Source: Melanocharis versteri
Taxonomy: Eukaryota; Chordata; Aves; Passeriformes; Melanocharitidae
NCBI GenBank assembly: GCA_013397845.1
Contig: VZTG01009144.1
Coordinates: 1,040,434 to 1,104,433, forward strand
Direction: 5' to 3'
DNA length: 64,000 nt
The notes below the pieces were generated by a model. It had not been told where the DNA came from and did no database searches. It saw only the letters and a program-made list of their open reading frames with translations. Positions 24,301-37,400 of the stretch are shown in pieces; position 1 is the stretch's first letter, and each line of letters begins with the position of its first letter. Both the position numbers and the translations under genes were made by a program.

Positions 24301-26946
24301 GGACCCATTGCATGATGGCCAACATTTATCCCATTCATGTGGCTGTAACCTTCCTGAAAGTTTGCCTTCTAAGAGCCTGAGATAGGAGGAAGCATTTCAC
24401 TTAACAGTTTTACTTAAACTTTTATATGGATCTCGTATCTGCAGAAACATTAAAATAATCCCAAAGTCACTTTACTGAGCCCTCCATTATGATACTCCTG
24501 AACCTCAGAATCACAGGATAGTTTGGGTTGGAAGTGGTCCGTGGAGATCATCCATCCCAAACCCCCTGCCAAAGCAGGGACACCTGGAGCAGGTGACACA
24601 GCACACATTGCCAGGTGAGTTTGGAATGACTCCAGGCAGGGAGACTCCATGACCTCCCTGGGCAGCTGCTGTTCCAGTGCTTTGCAACTCTCAGTGGAAA
24701 GAAGTTTTTCCTCATGTTGAGGTGGAACTTGCTGTGTTTCAGTTTATGGCCACTGCTCCTTGTCCTGTCAGTGGGCACCACTGAGAAGAGCCTGGCACCA
24801 TCACACACATCCCAGAGGGGTTTGGGCAGGTGGGTTCACTTTGCCCTTCCCATTTGCAACAGGTGTATGACATTTCCCAAGGCTCGCTGTCGTGGGAACT
24901 GTTGATTTTCACTGCTCCTGATGCCTGTTTTCCGTCCATCTGCTTCCCTGTGATTACTCCTGTCCCATTCCCTCTGTTTCCTATTAGTGGAGCTCCTTGT
25001 GCAATCAATCCCCTGTCACTCCTGTCCCAGCAGCTCTCGTGCCCTGCCCTGGATTCTGCCCTTTGTCTCCCGTCCCTTCTCCCAGACCCTGTGGCAAGGC
25101 TCTTTCCTTGTCTCTCTCTTTCTCCCTGCTGCCCTGGGAAGTGGCAGGGGCTGCTGGAGGAGAAGAGCTGCTTCTGGAGCAATCCTGGATGGCCACCAAG
25201 AGCCTCGGGGGCAGCACGTGGGGCACAGGGGATCTCCCAGCGGATCTAACTAATGAAAGGGCAGGTGTTGGCCCAACATGAGAGCGATGCCGCTCCCCCG
25301 GCAGACACCTGCCAGGCACAACAGCTCCTGGTGGCTTCAGCCTGGCAGGAAACACAACAGGAGGAGCAGCACAGTTTCTGTAAGTGGGGATCTCGGATCT
25401 GGAGGTGGGTATGGGGTCGTAGGGCTGAAGAAGAGACTGACTCTGCTCCCGGAGGCCCCCCAGCCACAGGGCTGGCAAGCAGCACCTCCACTGGTGGCTG
25501 GGGCAAGTTCTGAGGCAGCTTTGTTTCCAGACTTTGGCATTCCTGCCCCTGGAGATTAATCAATATTAATGCCTCCATGACTACGGCTTCCTTTCCAAAT
25601 ATGCTCACAATCAGTTCAAGGAATATGAAAGTCAACTCACTCAGGATGCTAAGAATGCAACAGAAACAACTTTCAAAGGAACCCTTCAACTTGTGATATT
25701 TGTGAAAGAGATCCAAATAGCATTATTCATTTATTTTTCAGGAAAATGATTTCATTGATATAAACAGGCCAAATCCCACCAGCTCCATTCTGTGACTACA
25801 GTTCCCTTGCACTTTCAGCTACATTTTTATGATTTATCTGCTCATGCCAAGTGTTGAACATCTCCCAGGATAATAAGAAAACCAATTCTGATTTTCTATT
25901 TAAAACTCAGGCTGCCTTTAAGCCACATGTATGAATCAAGCTTCTTCTGAAGCACAAACAAGTTCCATCCGTCACTTCCTTCCGTAACTACCTTAGATCA
26001 AAAATTTATTATTTTATGCAATATCCCTTATTTGTTTTTCCATACACTTGTGATAGAGTCAAGCCACTTAGCAGAGCCTAGCACATTATTTATCACTTAT
26101 CTTCCCTAAAACACGACTTTCAGCTGACACTCTAAATTTAATGCCTTGTAATTGTGGGAGAAGGGGGAAGCCTAACGGCTCTCCTTCTTTTTGCAGTTAC
26201 TGGAATTTTTTCTGGAATGCCTTTGGTATTAACAAGCCCATTTCACCTGCACAGAATAGCAGTTGCTTGCCATTAATAGGAAACATTATCCCAGTACAGA
26301 TTTAAGGCTACTTAGTCTCATAATTTCTTAATCAGACTCATGCTCATTGCCAACAGATGAATAACTCTTGCTCCTACACAGAAATGTCTAATAAACTTCT
26401 GGGTTTTTTTGTGATGCTTGTCTCTCGTGATGACTTTCTGTTGGTGAGAATCCAGTGTACCAGGAAATTACAGGAGAGAGTGTGGAGAGATTCACAAAGA
26501 CTTCAGCATCTTTAAAGTGCCTGCCAGCCCCCAGATTTGATGTCAGTAAAAGCTTTGAGTGTCCCATGCTCCTGTCCCCCCACTCTGCTGTACCATGAAA
26601 GTCTCCAGGAGCCCAGTTCCTCTCTAGCATATGTGACATGGAGAGCACAAGTCGAACGCTTCCAACAAATGGGCTCTTTTTTCCTTTCCCCAACTTCCAT
26701 GTGCCATTTCACAACATCCACTATTGAGACAGTGCTCCTGTTTGGAAAGTACAAATCACTCATTGTACAGCAAGGCGCCTTTGTTAACAAGCTGGGTGTA
26801 GCTCACATTTTTGTTTAATTCTTCTGGGCATCTCTCTAACAAACAAGTATTCTTTGGAGCTCAACTCCGTAATCGATACAATTTTCTTAGTTTACAGAGC
26901 AAATAATTGCTTTCTGGTGATGACTTCACAAGGTCGGGGAGATGCA
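21387..26946. other. Intergenic region with one CR1 copy; no gene seen
   Basis: About 5.6 kb separate the single- and three-domain Kazal genes. I examined it for further Kazal exons (Cys-Gly-x-Asp-Gly and Cys-x-Phe-Cys cores) and found none that hold up. A CR1 copy lies at 24505-24800. GC-rich parts produce long chance open frames without family features. Confidence 0.55.
24505..24800 (-). mobile_element. CR1 LINE fragment, antisense
   Basis: Typical antisense CR1 3' region: GTTTGGGTTGGAAGTGGTCC, CCCTGCCAAAGCAGGGACAC, GACCTCCCTGGGCAGCTGCT and CTCCTTGTCCTGTCA appear in order. There is no intact frame. Confidence 0.92.
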
Positions 26947-26954
26947 TATATAAA
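26947..26954 (+). promoter_or_regulatory. TATA box of the three-domain Kazal gene
   Basis: TATATAAA lies 91 nt before the ATG at 27038, matching the spacing in the neighbouring Kazal genes. Confidence 0.8.
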
Positions 26955-27037
26955 CTGGGGAGGGAGAAGGCTGAGAACCATCCTCGGACTCTCCGGCAGC
27001 CGACCCACACGGAACAGCCACTACCACCACTGCCAAC

Positions 27038-30000
27038 ATGAAGATGGCCAACTGTGCTGCCCTTCTGGGGCTGGTCCTTCTTGGCTGCCTTTCTGGTAAG
27101 TCATTTTTGCCATTTTTCTGTGCTGGTCTAGTCCTCCTGACCCTTTGCCTGTCTCTGCGCATCCTGAAGGAGAGGGCAGCCTGTTGGGGATGTGATGGTT
27201 GTGATGGTTTAGAGAGAGAGAGGCTCTCTTTTCAGTGAACTTCACCCTTGGGCAGATAAACACATGGGATCTATGCTTTAAGCTTTTGAGCCTTCGTGGG
27301 GATTATAGTGCTAGAAAAGGATAAAATTTTAGGTCCTATTTCTTGTTAAGTGAGTCAAAATTTCTGGTTTCACAAATAAGTGATTTTTTTTTTTAATCTC
27401 AGTGTATCACTTTGCATTTACTTGGAGTGGATGAAACATTTGGGAAGATAATCACTTCTCAGTAATGAGAAGGTATATTTGGTTACTCTGTAGGGAAATT
27501 GATGATTCCAAAGGAATGTTAGTGAAGGACATTGTACAATTTTCACATTTTATAATGTCTGTTTTTATTGTAGATCTTGCTGTTGCTCAAAGACGGGTGA
27601 GTATTAGATCTTTGTCATTTAGTCTTGATTTCTAAGTCTAGATGAATAATTCATATTCACACTATATTCCAGGGAAGGCTTGGGGGAAAAAAGAAGAGAG
27701 ACTGAATAAGAAAGAAGTGCCCCTAAGTGCACCTCTTTTCCCAACATTAGAAAATACCTTTGTCAGAGAGAGATAATTTAGCACGTTAATGACTAAAAAG
27801 ACAGCAATTAATAATGTAGAGTGCGAGTCAGCACAGCACAGAGTGCCAGCAGAAAATCTATGTGACTATTGAATATCTGCCTAAATATCTTCCCTATCTT
27901 GATTCCCCAAGGAATGATCATTCTTGCCCATAATTCTTGCCAAAAGTACTTTAAGTCTTAACAGCGGAGAGGTGCTTTCCTATGCTGTGAGAAACACGAT
28001 ACACTTTTTCTTCACCATGGAGGAGCCATAGAGAAAAAAAATTCCCCACAGTAGCCCCCCAGTGCAGCAAAACCATGATTAGGGCAAGAACACCTTTCTC
28101 TCTGTTTGGAGACATCACAAATCCTCTTTGCCAGGCCTCCTGTGGCACCTACAGGCTGTCTGGAAAAACCATGAACATCGCCTGTCCCCGCAACTACGAC
28201 CCCGTGTGCGGCAGCAACGGCCGCACCTACTCCAACGAGTGCTCCCTCTGCAAGGACTTCCTGTGAGTAGAAAGTCCCCTGATCACCTACAGTGCCAGTT
28301 CAAGCAGCAGGCAGAAGCCCTTGGGGTTGTGACTAATCGTGGGGTGAACTAGATTTTTTCTTAAGTTTCTGTCTTCCCTAATGCCCGGGATCTTCCGTGT
28401 CAAAGCTCCAGAATCTGATTAATTACTGGGGCTTTACGGGTGGAGAGACTTAATGATTGAGGTGACTACATGGCACGAAAAGATTAATCCTTGCTTTCCT
28501 TCTCCCTCTCTCCCTCTAGCCGCAACCGTGCTCTTGACAAGAAACACGATGGAAGATGCGTTAAGGTATGGTCAGAGATCTGTTCCTTCCCCTGGTGGGT
28601 GATAGCCAGACACAAACCTTGCCTGGGATTCATTCTGTACTGAACCCACACAACTGCTAACTCTCGGAAATGGAGTGAAAAGGAAGAATTTCAGATTTGC
28701 AGGGAATTTAATTTGCATTTTGTTTGAACTGCTAGAACCAGTGAGTTTTAAAATGCAAAATATCTTCTGTATAACACCAGGCTTTAGAAAGAGAACTTTT
28801 GGTTTCGAGAGTGTTTCGTTCAGTGTTATGAAAACACTTCTCTTTAGATTTAGACTTAGAGGCTTGTTGAAACTAAGAAATTCCCAGAAGAAGTTTGGAT
28901 TTCTACTAAATTATAATTTTGTAACAGAAAAACCACATTTTATCAGAATGTTTATCATAAAGTTAAGTTAAAGGTAGTATCAGTGTATGGAACTACCATG
29001 AAGTGGCAAAGAAAGTCTATTTTTAGTTTAGAGAGAGGGAGAGAGAGAGAGAGAGAGAAAAGAAACATTCTGGCTGTGCAATTTGACATAATACAACGAC
29101 TCCCATTTCAATACACTCAGAGTAATTGCAGGAGCAGCGAGCTGAGTGTAAACTCCATTTTTGAAAGGCGCTGGCGCCTCACAGCCGAAGTTGCTGCTGC
29201 GTGAGGTATTTCAGGCAAGGATCCTTCACGGTGGCATTCAGGGGAAAAATCCCCAAGATGACAGGGATGAAGCCCACCTCAGAACAGATACTAACGCTGT
29301 ACCCACAGGCAGGATTTCATCCGTGCTCCCCCAAATCCACCACACTGTGGCTGGGAGCCCCTTTCATCTCGCAGCTCTGGGAAGAGGGGGAGATATCTCT
29401 TGCACCACGCTCCGTTACGTGGGGCTGATGCAAAGGGGAGCAGAGGTTCAAATGCTGCTCTGTGGCTGTTTCAGGTTGACTGTACTGGTTTCCTGAAGCC
29501 TAGCCGTGGTTACAACAGCCCCTGCACCATGGACTACTCCCCCATCTGTGGCACCAACGGCGTCACCTACAGGAACAAGTGCCACTTCTGTAATGCTGTG
29601 GCGTAAGTGGAGGGCCTGGGCCAGGGGAGGGTTTCTGGATCGATTTTGCTCTTTTGGGCATTTGGAGCATAGAGGGGTAGTTTGGCTCATGAAGCAGGTG
29701 CACTGTGCTCATTCATTCCCCACTTGCTTTCCCCCCAAAGGAGCGGCCTGGAAGTGAACCTGCAGAGCTACGGACAGTGCTTCCAGGTAAAGCCAGGGAT
29801 ATGCACTCTTAACTGAGGTTACATTTTACAACACAAATTTGTGACTAAATAATTCAAATGCCTGCACTGCCCTGGTGCATTTGGCCTGGAAATAGGACTT
29901 GAGGAAAATAGTTATGCCAGGGTCAACAGGTATGGAACTAAATCCATGGCTGAGATACTTGGTCCTCTCTCTGACCTGGGAACAGCAGGCAGAGGGTGCT

Positions 30001-31054
30001 GAGACCTTCAATTACTGTGAAACTGGATGAGCAAGAGAGGCTGCATCATCGATGCAGGAGCACTATTAGTAGCAGTGATGCCCTGGGTGGGAGAACTTAG
30101 TGCACTGGGGCTTGTGACCACCCTCTTTCCCTCCACTTGCCTCTGCTCGCCTGCTGAACCAGACCAGCCAGAGGGAGAGCCAGCCTGGAAATATCAGCAT
30201 GGACATTTCACTACTTATAATAATATTTATTAGATTTTTTTGCCTCCACCATCTCCCTACTTCAGGCTGTTTGGGAGCACACGCTCCCGAAAAGTGCTTT
30301 CATGCTTTGCCATATCACAAATATTAAATAAACATAAAGCACTCACGTAGGAAAATATAGGGAAGGAAAGCTTTAAACCCTGTTTTTGTTCCATTAGCAA
30401 AACACAGACATTGACTGCAGCCAGCAGAAGGGCAGCAACCTCGCCTGCACCTCCGAGTACAACCCCATCTGCGCCTCCGACGGCAAAACTTACGGAAACA
30501 AGTGCCAGTTCTGCAACGCTGTTTCGTAAGTACAGAGCTCACCGTGTGGCCATGAAACCAGAGGAGCTGGAGCTCACACGCAGCTGTGGCAGCTGGTGTG
30601 GAAGGCCCAGAGCTCCCGTTAGCTCCCATCCCTACCCCATGCTCCTCTCCCAACGCTCACTCCTCTGCCACCCCCCAGGCGCCGCAGATCTTAAGCCTGA
30701 GTGAGTCTTCTCCTCCTCCCCTTGCAATTAAAAGCAGATCCCCGCTTGCAGGCTCATAGCATTGCTGGCTGCCTCCCTGTCAGGGTGATTGAAAGTGTGA
30801 CCGTAGGAGGTGTCCAAAATTATGGGGTTTGTCCCAAATCTCTTCAACGTATGAAAGCGTGTAACTCGGGGAATCTGAAAAGAGCTGGAACTTAAAGTGA
30901 AGTACCCTATGACTTGGAGAGCACAGGGGCATTTGGCTTATTTGGGTAAAGTTAGGCTATAAAAATGAGATCCATATCCCTAATTTTGGTCTCCCTCTCT
31001 CTCCTCAGCCGCAGCACTAGAGCTCTGTTCTTCAGGTACCAGGGTGAATGCTAA
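27038..31054 (+). CDS. Three-domain secreted Kazal inhibitor, ovomucoid-like
   Basis: Eight coding exons: 27038-27095, 27574-27596, 28135-28262, 28520-28565, 29475-29602, 29741-29786, 30398-30525 and 31009-31054. All junctions are GT-AG and the phases match (1, 0, then 2/0 repeating). The product is 200 aa. Residues 1 to about 24 form a signal peptide (MKMANCAALLGLVLLGC...AVAQ). Kazal domains span about 28-85, 86-143 and 144-200, each with all six cysteines. P1 residues by alignment are Arg46 (CPRNY), Met104 (CTMDY) and Ser162 (CTSEY). This predicts trypsin inhibition by domain 1, and elastase- or subtilisin-like targets for domains 2 and 3. Domain 3 has Ala169 where Gly normally follows the third Cys. 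The plan equals ovomucoid but the sequence is distinct, and unlike ovomucoid it has no clear NxT/S sequon. I cannot assign an established symbol; it may be annotated as SPINK5-like or ovomucoid-like elsewhere. Confidence 0.92.
29031..29060. repeat. (GA)n microsatellite in intron 4 of the three-domain gene
   Basis: Starting from TTTAGAGAGAGGGAGAGAGA, the tract is about 30 nt of GA units with one interruption. Confidence 0.9.
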
Positions 31055-31164
31055 GTGCTGGAGCTGGAGCCTTCAGCGTGGCTTTTCCCTCACAAATTCT
31101 TCAATCAAACATGCTCTTCCTTGGTCCCTGAGCTGTTACGCATCAGTCTCTGCTTTGATTGATC

Positions 31165-31170
31165 AATAAA
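31165..31170 (+). promoter_or_regulatory. Poly(A) signal of the three-domain Kazal gene
   Basis: AATAAA (in GATCAATAAATTAAATGC) lies 111 nt after the stop. The spacing is close to that in the other Kazal genes of the window. Confidence 0.85.
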
Positions 31171-34100
31171 TTAAATGCAGCCACCATCTTTGCCATGGAA
31201 TGGTTTTTGGTTTTGGTTTTGTTTTCCGGGCATGGTAATGGTCTTCAGGCTTTTGGGTACTTATCTGTCAGGCAGGAGAAGTGGTGAAATAAACCACAAG
31301 AAAGAGAAAAACACCAGCTCAAGCCCTCACGAGAGAATGTCATTCTGGAGCAAACCATCAGAAAATGCTATAAAATAGTGCAACTTTCCTAATTTTGAAG
31401 TCTTGCAGAGTGTAAATGGACTTGTCTTTGTCACAGCACTGGAACCTGCAGGAACTGGTCCTTTCAGGGGCCTTGGCCTGGGGGGATGGTCCTGGGGAAC
31501 TGTGAAAGGGGGTGTGATCAGCTCTACCTGGTCACACCTGGGCAAGGGGCAGGTCTGGGGGTGCCTTGTAAAAAGGAGGCTTATGGCAAAGGGAGGAGGT
31601 ATCTCACAGGGAGGAGAACTAAGAACTGCTTCTTCCTTGAAGGGTGTGTCCACCGAGATTGTGCCCATCAGCAGAAAATTGCAGCAAGCTATGCAAGGCT
31701 GTAATGAGCCTAATGAGAACCTGAGGAGAAATTAGACTGGGCTCAGGCTTTCAGCTTCTTGGAGAAGAGATCTGAAAAGCTGTACTGGGGGTATTTGAGG
31801 CAGAGGTGAGGCAGAGGACCCTTCAGGGAAAGGTCTTGGGTTTTCTAACTCCGGGAAAGAAGGGCCAGAAGATGTGCTGGCACCTCAAACGTGCTTTCTA
31901 TCTTGGGAAAAAAGGTGTGAAGATAACATCTTTGTGGGAGCCTGAAGCGTGCACTGCAGGAAAAATGACATAAATGACTGTTCACGATGATGTGCCACTT
32001 TTTCGGGTGAGTCAAGGAGTTAATATGCAAACAGCACAAGCAAAAAAAGTCCCAGGTGTCATGGCTCACGCACACCCTTCCTCGTCCTTTCTCCACCCCC
32101 CATTCTCTTGTTATGTAAAAGAACACCTGCTGCTAAGCCTGATATTTAGGACAAAATCTGTGACTTTCAAGACACTTCTTCTGGTCTTGTTTCCTGAAGT
32201 AGATAATTTCTTGACCAAGGCTTTTGTAGGTGCTTCCCACCAGAATGTAAGAGGCTGGTCCTTCCCTAGAACCAGCACAGAGAGCAGGAAGAGGAATGGA
32301 AATTCTTATTTTCAGGGGTGTAACTACAGGTAATATAAATCACATCATACCTTTGTGCCTGCTCCTAAGGAAAGACAAATTAGAGAGTCCTGAGAGTCCT
32401 CACTAGTTGCCTGCTCATCTGTCTGAAAAAGTAGTTAAGGAACAGTAGAAGTAGCCAGTGGATGTGTTTGGCTGTAATTCCTTGCTGGACAAGAGGTTTA
32501 CATAGTGGCCACAGACTAGGGCAGTTCTGGCCATAGCAGGAAATTGTCTTCAAGGGCAAGGTCTTATGCTGAGACCCCCTCTGCAGTGGTAGTTTGTGCC
32601 TGAGGAAGTCAGATACCTGCTCAGGAGCCCAGAAAGCTTTGGAAAAGCCCAAAGAAGAGCTGCTCACCTGCAGCAAAATGGGGTAAAAATGGTGAATATA
32701 TGGCTGTGTCCCAGCTGCCTCATAAGCCTCTAGCAAGGACTTTAGAAGACGGAAAGTTCGTAGCATTGAAGTCTAAAGATGGCCTAGCACAGGTTAGGAC
32801 TCAGCTCGACACCAGCAAGGCCCTGCACTACAAGGTCCAGGTGTCCTTCTTCTGCCCCTGACCGTCAGAGGGACGGAATTCTCCCACCTTTGCCACCGAG
32901 TCGACTGTTCGGGCGTCACAAAGGAGTGGAAATGGGCAATAACAATAATCACCTGCTTGGTAATTCAGCCTTTTCCTCTGCTCAGCCCGGAAGGGATTGG
33001 TCCCTGCCGTGTATGTTTGCTGAGGCTGGAGCCAGCCCAGCTGTGCCGCAGCAACCGAAACATTATTTGGGCAGATAAGGAACTGAGGCATCGAGGCTGT
33101 GGTCGTGAGCGGTGACGTCTGAAACCAGAAAAGGCAAACAAGGAGTGCTGTGAGTGGCAGAACTGAGCGTGGCTGGGAACGGCGCTGCGGCTGACGGGTT
33201 TGATAACTAAATTACATGAGAGGCTGCGTCGTGAGATCACCCTTAATAGACAGCTGAGGATTTGCCTGTCAGTCACGGTTTCTCTGCCACTGTGTGGATT
33301 TTAAGATGTCTGGCAAGCTGAATTGCTTCCCCAGGTGTAGGGCACCCATAGCATTGCTCTCCTGCAGAAACTCTCTCCCTAGCTGGCTGGGGGTGCTTGG
33401 TAGCATCTTCCCTCTGCTGCTAGAAAAAATGTGTACAAATGTGATCGTTATTTTAATTTTTTTTTTCACTCCCATGTAAAATTTGGCTGGAACAAATTGC
33501 GCATTCAAAATTCACTGGGGGAACTAAAACCCAGATATATCTACACACATTCCTCTCCTAAGCCTTGTCTCCTTAGGAAAACATACTCAAATTTAAGCTT
33601 ATTCTTATCTGGAGAGGTGTTTGGCGAACGGTGCAGCTGAACGCAAATCCTTGCACAGCCTCAGCTGGAAATAGAGCTTGGATCTGCCAATTCCCCATCA
33701 AATTCCCTTCACTGCCACTTGCGGTGGGAGCAGAGCCCTAACATATGTTTGTGAATGTGAAAAACTGGGAAAAACATTGACAGCTAGAGTTTAAATAGTT
33801 CAGGGAGGAGAGTCAGCAGTCCTATCTGGGACTGTGCACACAGCGAGGAGAGCATGTCACAGCCCAGCGCTTCTCCACCCCAACTCCACAAATTTAGAAC
33901 CATCCTCAAAAATAGCCAGGGAACAACGTATAATTGGTTTCACAGACAACACATTCTCATGCTGTGATTTATTTCGTAACGTCTAGTGAGTGTCATCACG
34001 CCGCTCTCAGAGCCTCGGTGCTGGCATTCAGAGAGGGCCCAGAGAATGAAAATTACCAGCTTCCCTGATGAATCACTGCTTTGGAAATTCACCCTTGTGA

Positions 34101-34306
34101 GAATCCTGTGACTATTTAGAAAAAAAAAAAAATTGTATTACAAGCACATCTGTCACTCATATAATTATCCCTTTCTAGGTTTGATGTGGACAGGGCAGCA
34201 TTCCTTAACGCACCGTAATCCAGCCAGGACCAATAATGGCTTTAGAAACCAAGTGGAGAAGTTCTCACAATTAAGGTGGGGAATGAGGACAGCTACAGAC
34301 AGGCAC
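31171..34306. other. Intergenic region; no gene seen
   Basis: These 3.1 kb between the three-domain gene and the SPINK6-like gene hold no supported exon or repeat that I recognise. Confidence 0.55.
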
Positions 34307-34313
34307 ATAAATA
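34306..34313 (+). promoter_or_regulatory. Probable TATA box of the SPINK6-like gene
   Basis: CATAAATA lies 97 nt before the ATG at 34410. It is weaker than the boxes of the neighbouring genes but sits at the same distance. Confidence 0.55.
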
Positions 34314-34409
34314 CACAGAAAGGCAGCTCTGTGTGCACACTGTGGGCTCTGGGTCTGAGACAACACCTCCTGCTCCAGCCTTGGCTTGGACTAAAGAGCT
34401 CCCCGCAGC

Positions 34410-37400
34410 ATGAGGGCTACAGGTGCCTTAGTGCTTCTCAGCCTGCTGCTGCTCTCTTTCTTCTCGGGTAAGTGATCTTTTCCCTAGCCTAGAAAAGAAA
34501 AACAAACACCAAAACCTCTCCCGGCAACAGATTTTGGAGAGTCTTGATCACCGGCTGACAGGATTGAAGATAAAGCTGAGCAAGTAGAAAATATCTGCAG
34601 GACTTGCTCACTCATGTGACTTATTTCCACTCCTCATGTGCCTCTGCAGTGGATAAAGCAGTGGAGGTGTCACTGGGAGACAGAGCGAGCAAATTCTGAG
34701 CATTTCTTCAGCAAATATACCAAAGCAGAGTGTAATTATGAATTTTTGGTACAAATGTTCACTGGAGAGTTTTGCTGAACCAGTTAGAGAAGAAGCTCGC
34801 TCACCCCTGGGTCATCTGCTCTTGTTTTGATCCTAAGCATCTCAGTATCTGGTGTTTTCCTTGGAGATGTGGAGACGTAATTAGATGAAAGTTTCAGCTT
34901 TCGTTGATGTTGCAGAGAAAAGCTTGAAAATTAAATTCAAATGTCCTCAAGGAGCCAGAACAAAGAGGGCAAATTAAAATGATCCAGCAACTATTTATCT
35001 AGAAATTTACACATCTCTGTGATGATGTGGGAAAGCTGAGTGATGGTTTTTGAACCTGTAGATCATGTCAGTGTTATCCCTTGCTTGAGTCCAGCTGACC
35101 CAGCTCCGCAAGGTGTGTGGCGACAGTTATTGAAGAATATGTGGAACGAGAATTTTTTATACTTGTTTTTGTGTGAATAATTTGAATAAAGAAGTCACTT
35201 GAGAAAATATCAAGCTGTGCATGGAGAAGAGGTGAATTGCTTTGTACACATTATTCATGATGAAATATTCATCTGTTTCTAATTGAGTCTTAATTGGGAC
35301 TGGGTTCCGTCAGAAGGCTGGTGCTTCCTTCCAAGGCTGGGCAGAATAGCAGCAAACCCTGTGATCTCCTGTAAAATAAACAGATGTCAAGAGGCATCAC
35401 CACAAATTCTTCTGTAGCTGCATGTAATATTTATAAAAACTACTTAATGAGCTGTTTTGTAAATAATATGCAGATAGCCCTACCAGTGCCTTCAACATTA
35501 AGGCAGCCTAGCCAAACTTGAGGACAGGGTAAATGTACCAGCACCAGGAAAAAACACCAAAGGACAACAGAAATAGCAAAAGAAGTAGGAAGGGTTGATG
35601 GATGAGGGTTGAGCTGACTGAGGGTTGGGTGGGATTTCCACTGGGGAGGGATGAGTGTAGGACAAGGTCCTTTCCCCTCCTGCGCAGAGCCACCTGAGCA
35701 GCACCACAGCTGGCAGTGACCCTGCTGCCCAGCAGCTACAGCCTCACCGAATGCTGGGTGCTTGTCCCTCGCTGCTGTGACCCAGATTCTGCCTTCAACC
35801 CACCCTGGAGTGTCAGGCTCCCCCTTAGAGACATGACAGGGTCGTCCCGTTTCACAGCTCTGACTCAACCTACACGCCTGCCTGCTGGCTTTGCTGGAAA
35901 GAAACGTGAAGAGCATGGGCTGATTAGTTCTAAGCCCAGAGCCTGTGGTTGCAGAGGGATTTTCGTGCTGGTTCTGACCGGTGCTGCCTGTTCTGCTCTC
36001 TGTCACCCCATGACGTCTCTTTGCACCTCACCTGGGCTGAGCCTGTCCTGGGAGGGTCCCTGGGCTGTGCTGAGCATGGCTGTGAACCCAACCTCGGGAT
36101 CTCCTTCTCCAAGGTCCACTCCCTCAGCAGCAGCAGCCACTTTCATTGTTCAGAGGTGCAGGAGCCTAAAAGCCTTAAAAGCCACTATGGGTTTGAAATC
36201 TCTGGGAGCACGGTTCCACATCCGATATGGCAGCTTGCTTCCCCGGGAGTGGCTGCCTTCCAGGAGATTGGGTTATGTGTCTGAGGTGTAGTTAGCAGCT
36301 GAATGAATGATTACACGGTATTTTAGTAGCATTTTTCAAAATAGGAAAATACTGAAAAGCAATTCAGATAATGTGTTTCCTGCCCCCTCTTCCCCTGTGA
36401 GGTATGATGGAGTAGGAAAAACCTGGAGTATGTTTCACTGTGGTTTGCATAAAAGGTTTGTGAATTTAGCTCAGACTTTATCAGAAAGCAATGCTGACGT
36501 GTAAAATCTGTCTGGTTTTTTATTTGCTTTTTCATTCTTTTTTTTTTTTCTTTTAGTTCCAGATGTAGCAGGTCAAGAGATTGAAGAGGTTAGTGCTGCT
36601 GTTTCTGCTTGCTGAATCTGCATTTAATAGAATCATGGAATCGTTACTGTTGGAAAAGACCTCCAAGATCATCGAATCCAACCTTTGACTGATCACCACC
36701 TTGTCAGCTAAACCATAGCACTGAGTGCCACATCCAGTCATGGCGTTTCACTTTGGAGGAATGCTTTTAGAACCAAAATCTTGGTGCTGGGTAAACAGTT
36801 TTTAGTGTCTGCTGGGAGCAGGTGGGTCCTTCCAGGGATTCCCAGTGCTGGGGAGTTCACTGCTGCCTGGGGGATGTTGTGTGGCCATGTTAGCAGGTAG
36901 AGCAGGGAAATAAATGGTTGATTTAGCAAATGTTTATGTGCTGCACCGCTTTGACTTTGGCTTCACTGNGGCGTTTCACTTTGGAGGAATGCTTTTAGAA
37001 CCAAAATCTTGGTGCTGGGTAAACAGTTTTTAGTGTCTGCTGGGAGCAGGTGGGTCCTTCCAGGGATTCCCAGTGCTGGGGAGTTCACTGCTGCCTGGGG
37101 GATGTTGTGTGGCCATGTTAGCAGGTAGAGCAGGGAAATAAATGGTTGATTTAGCAAATGTTTATGTGCTGCACCGCTTTGACTTTGGCTTCACTGTCCA
37201 ATATTCTCATGAAGCAAATGGATTATTGAGTGTTCTATTCCCCCAAATTTAGTTCATCACTGGGACTTGTAGAGAGACAAAATACCTATACACTTCCTGG
37301 GCATCATTTTAAATTCCCATGGGAATTTCTCTACAGTTTTCCCCTCCTTTCTCAGGGAAAGCAGGAGCTCAGCAGGCACCAAGCTGAGCACAGGGTTTCG

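Noticed and set aside
35440..36006. Minus-strand open frame of about 188 codons in SPINK6-like intron 1
   Set aside because: No domain and no plausible start context; a plus-strand frame of similar length covers part of it.
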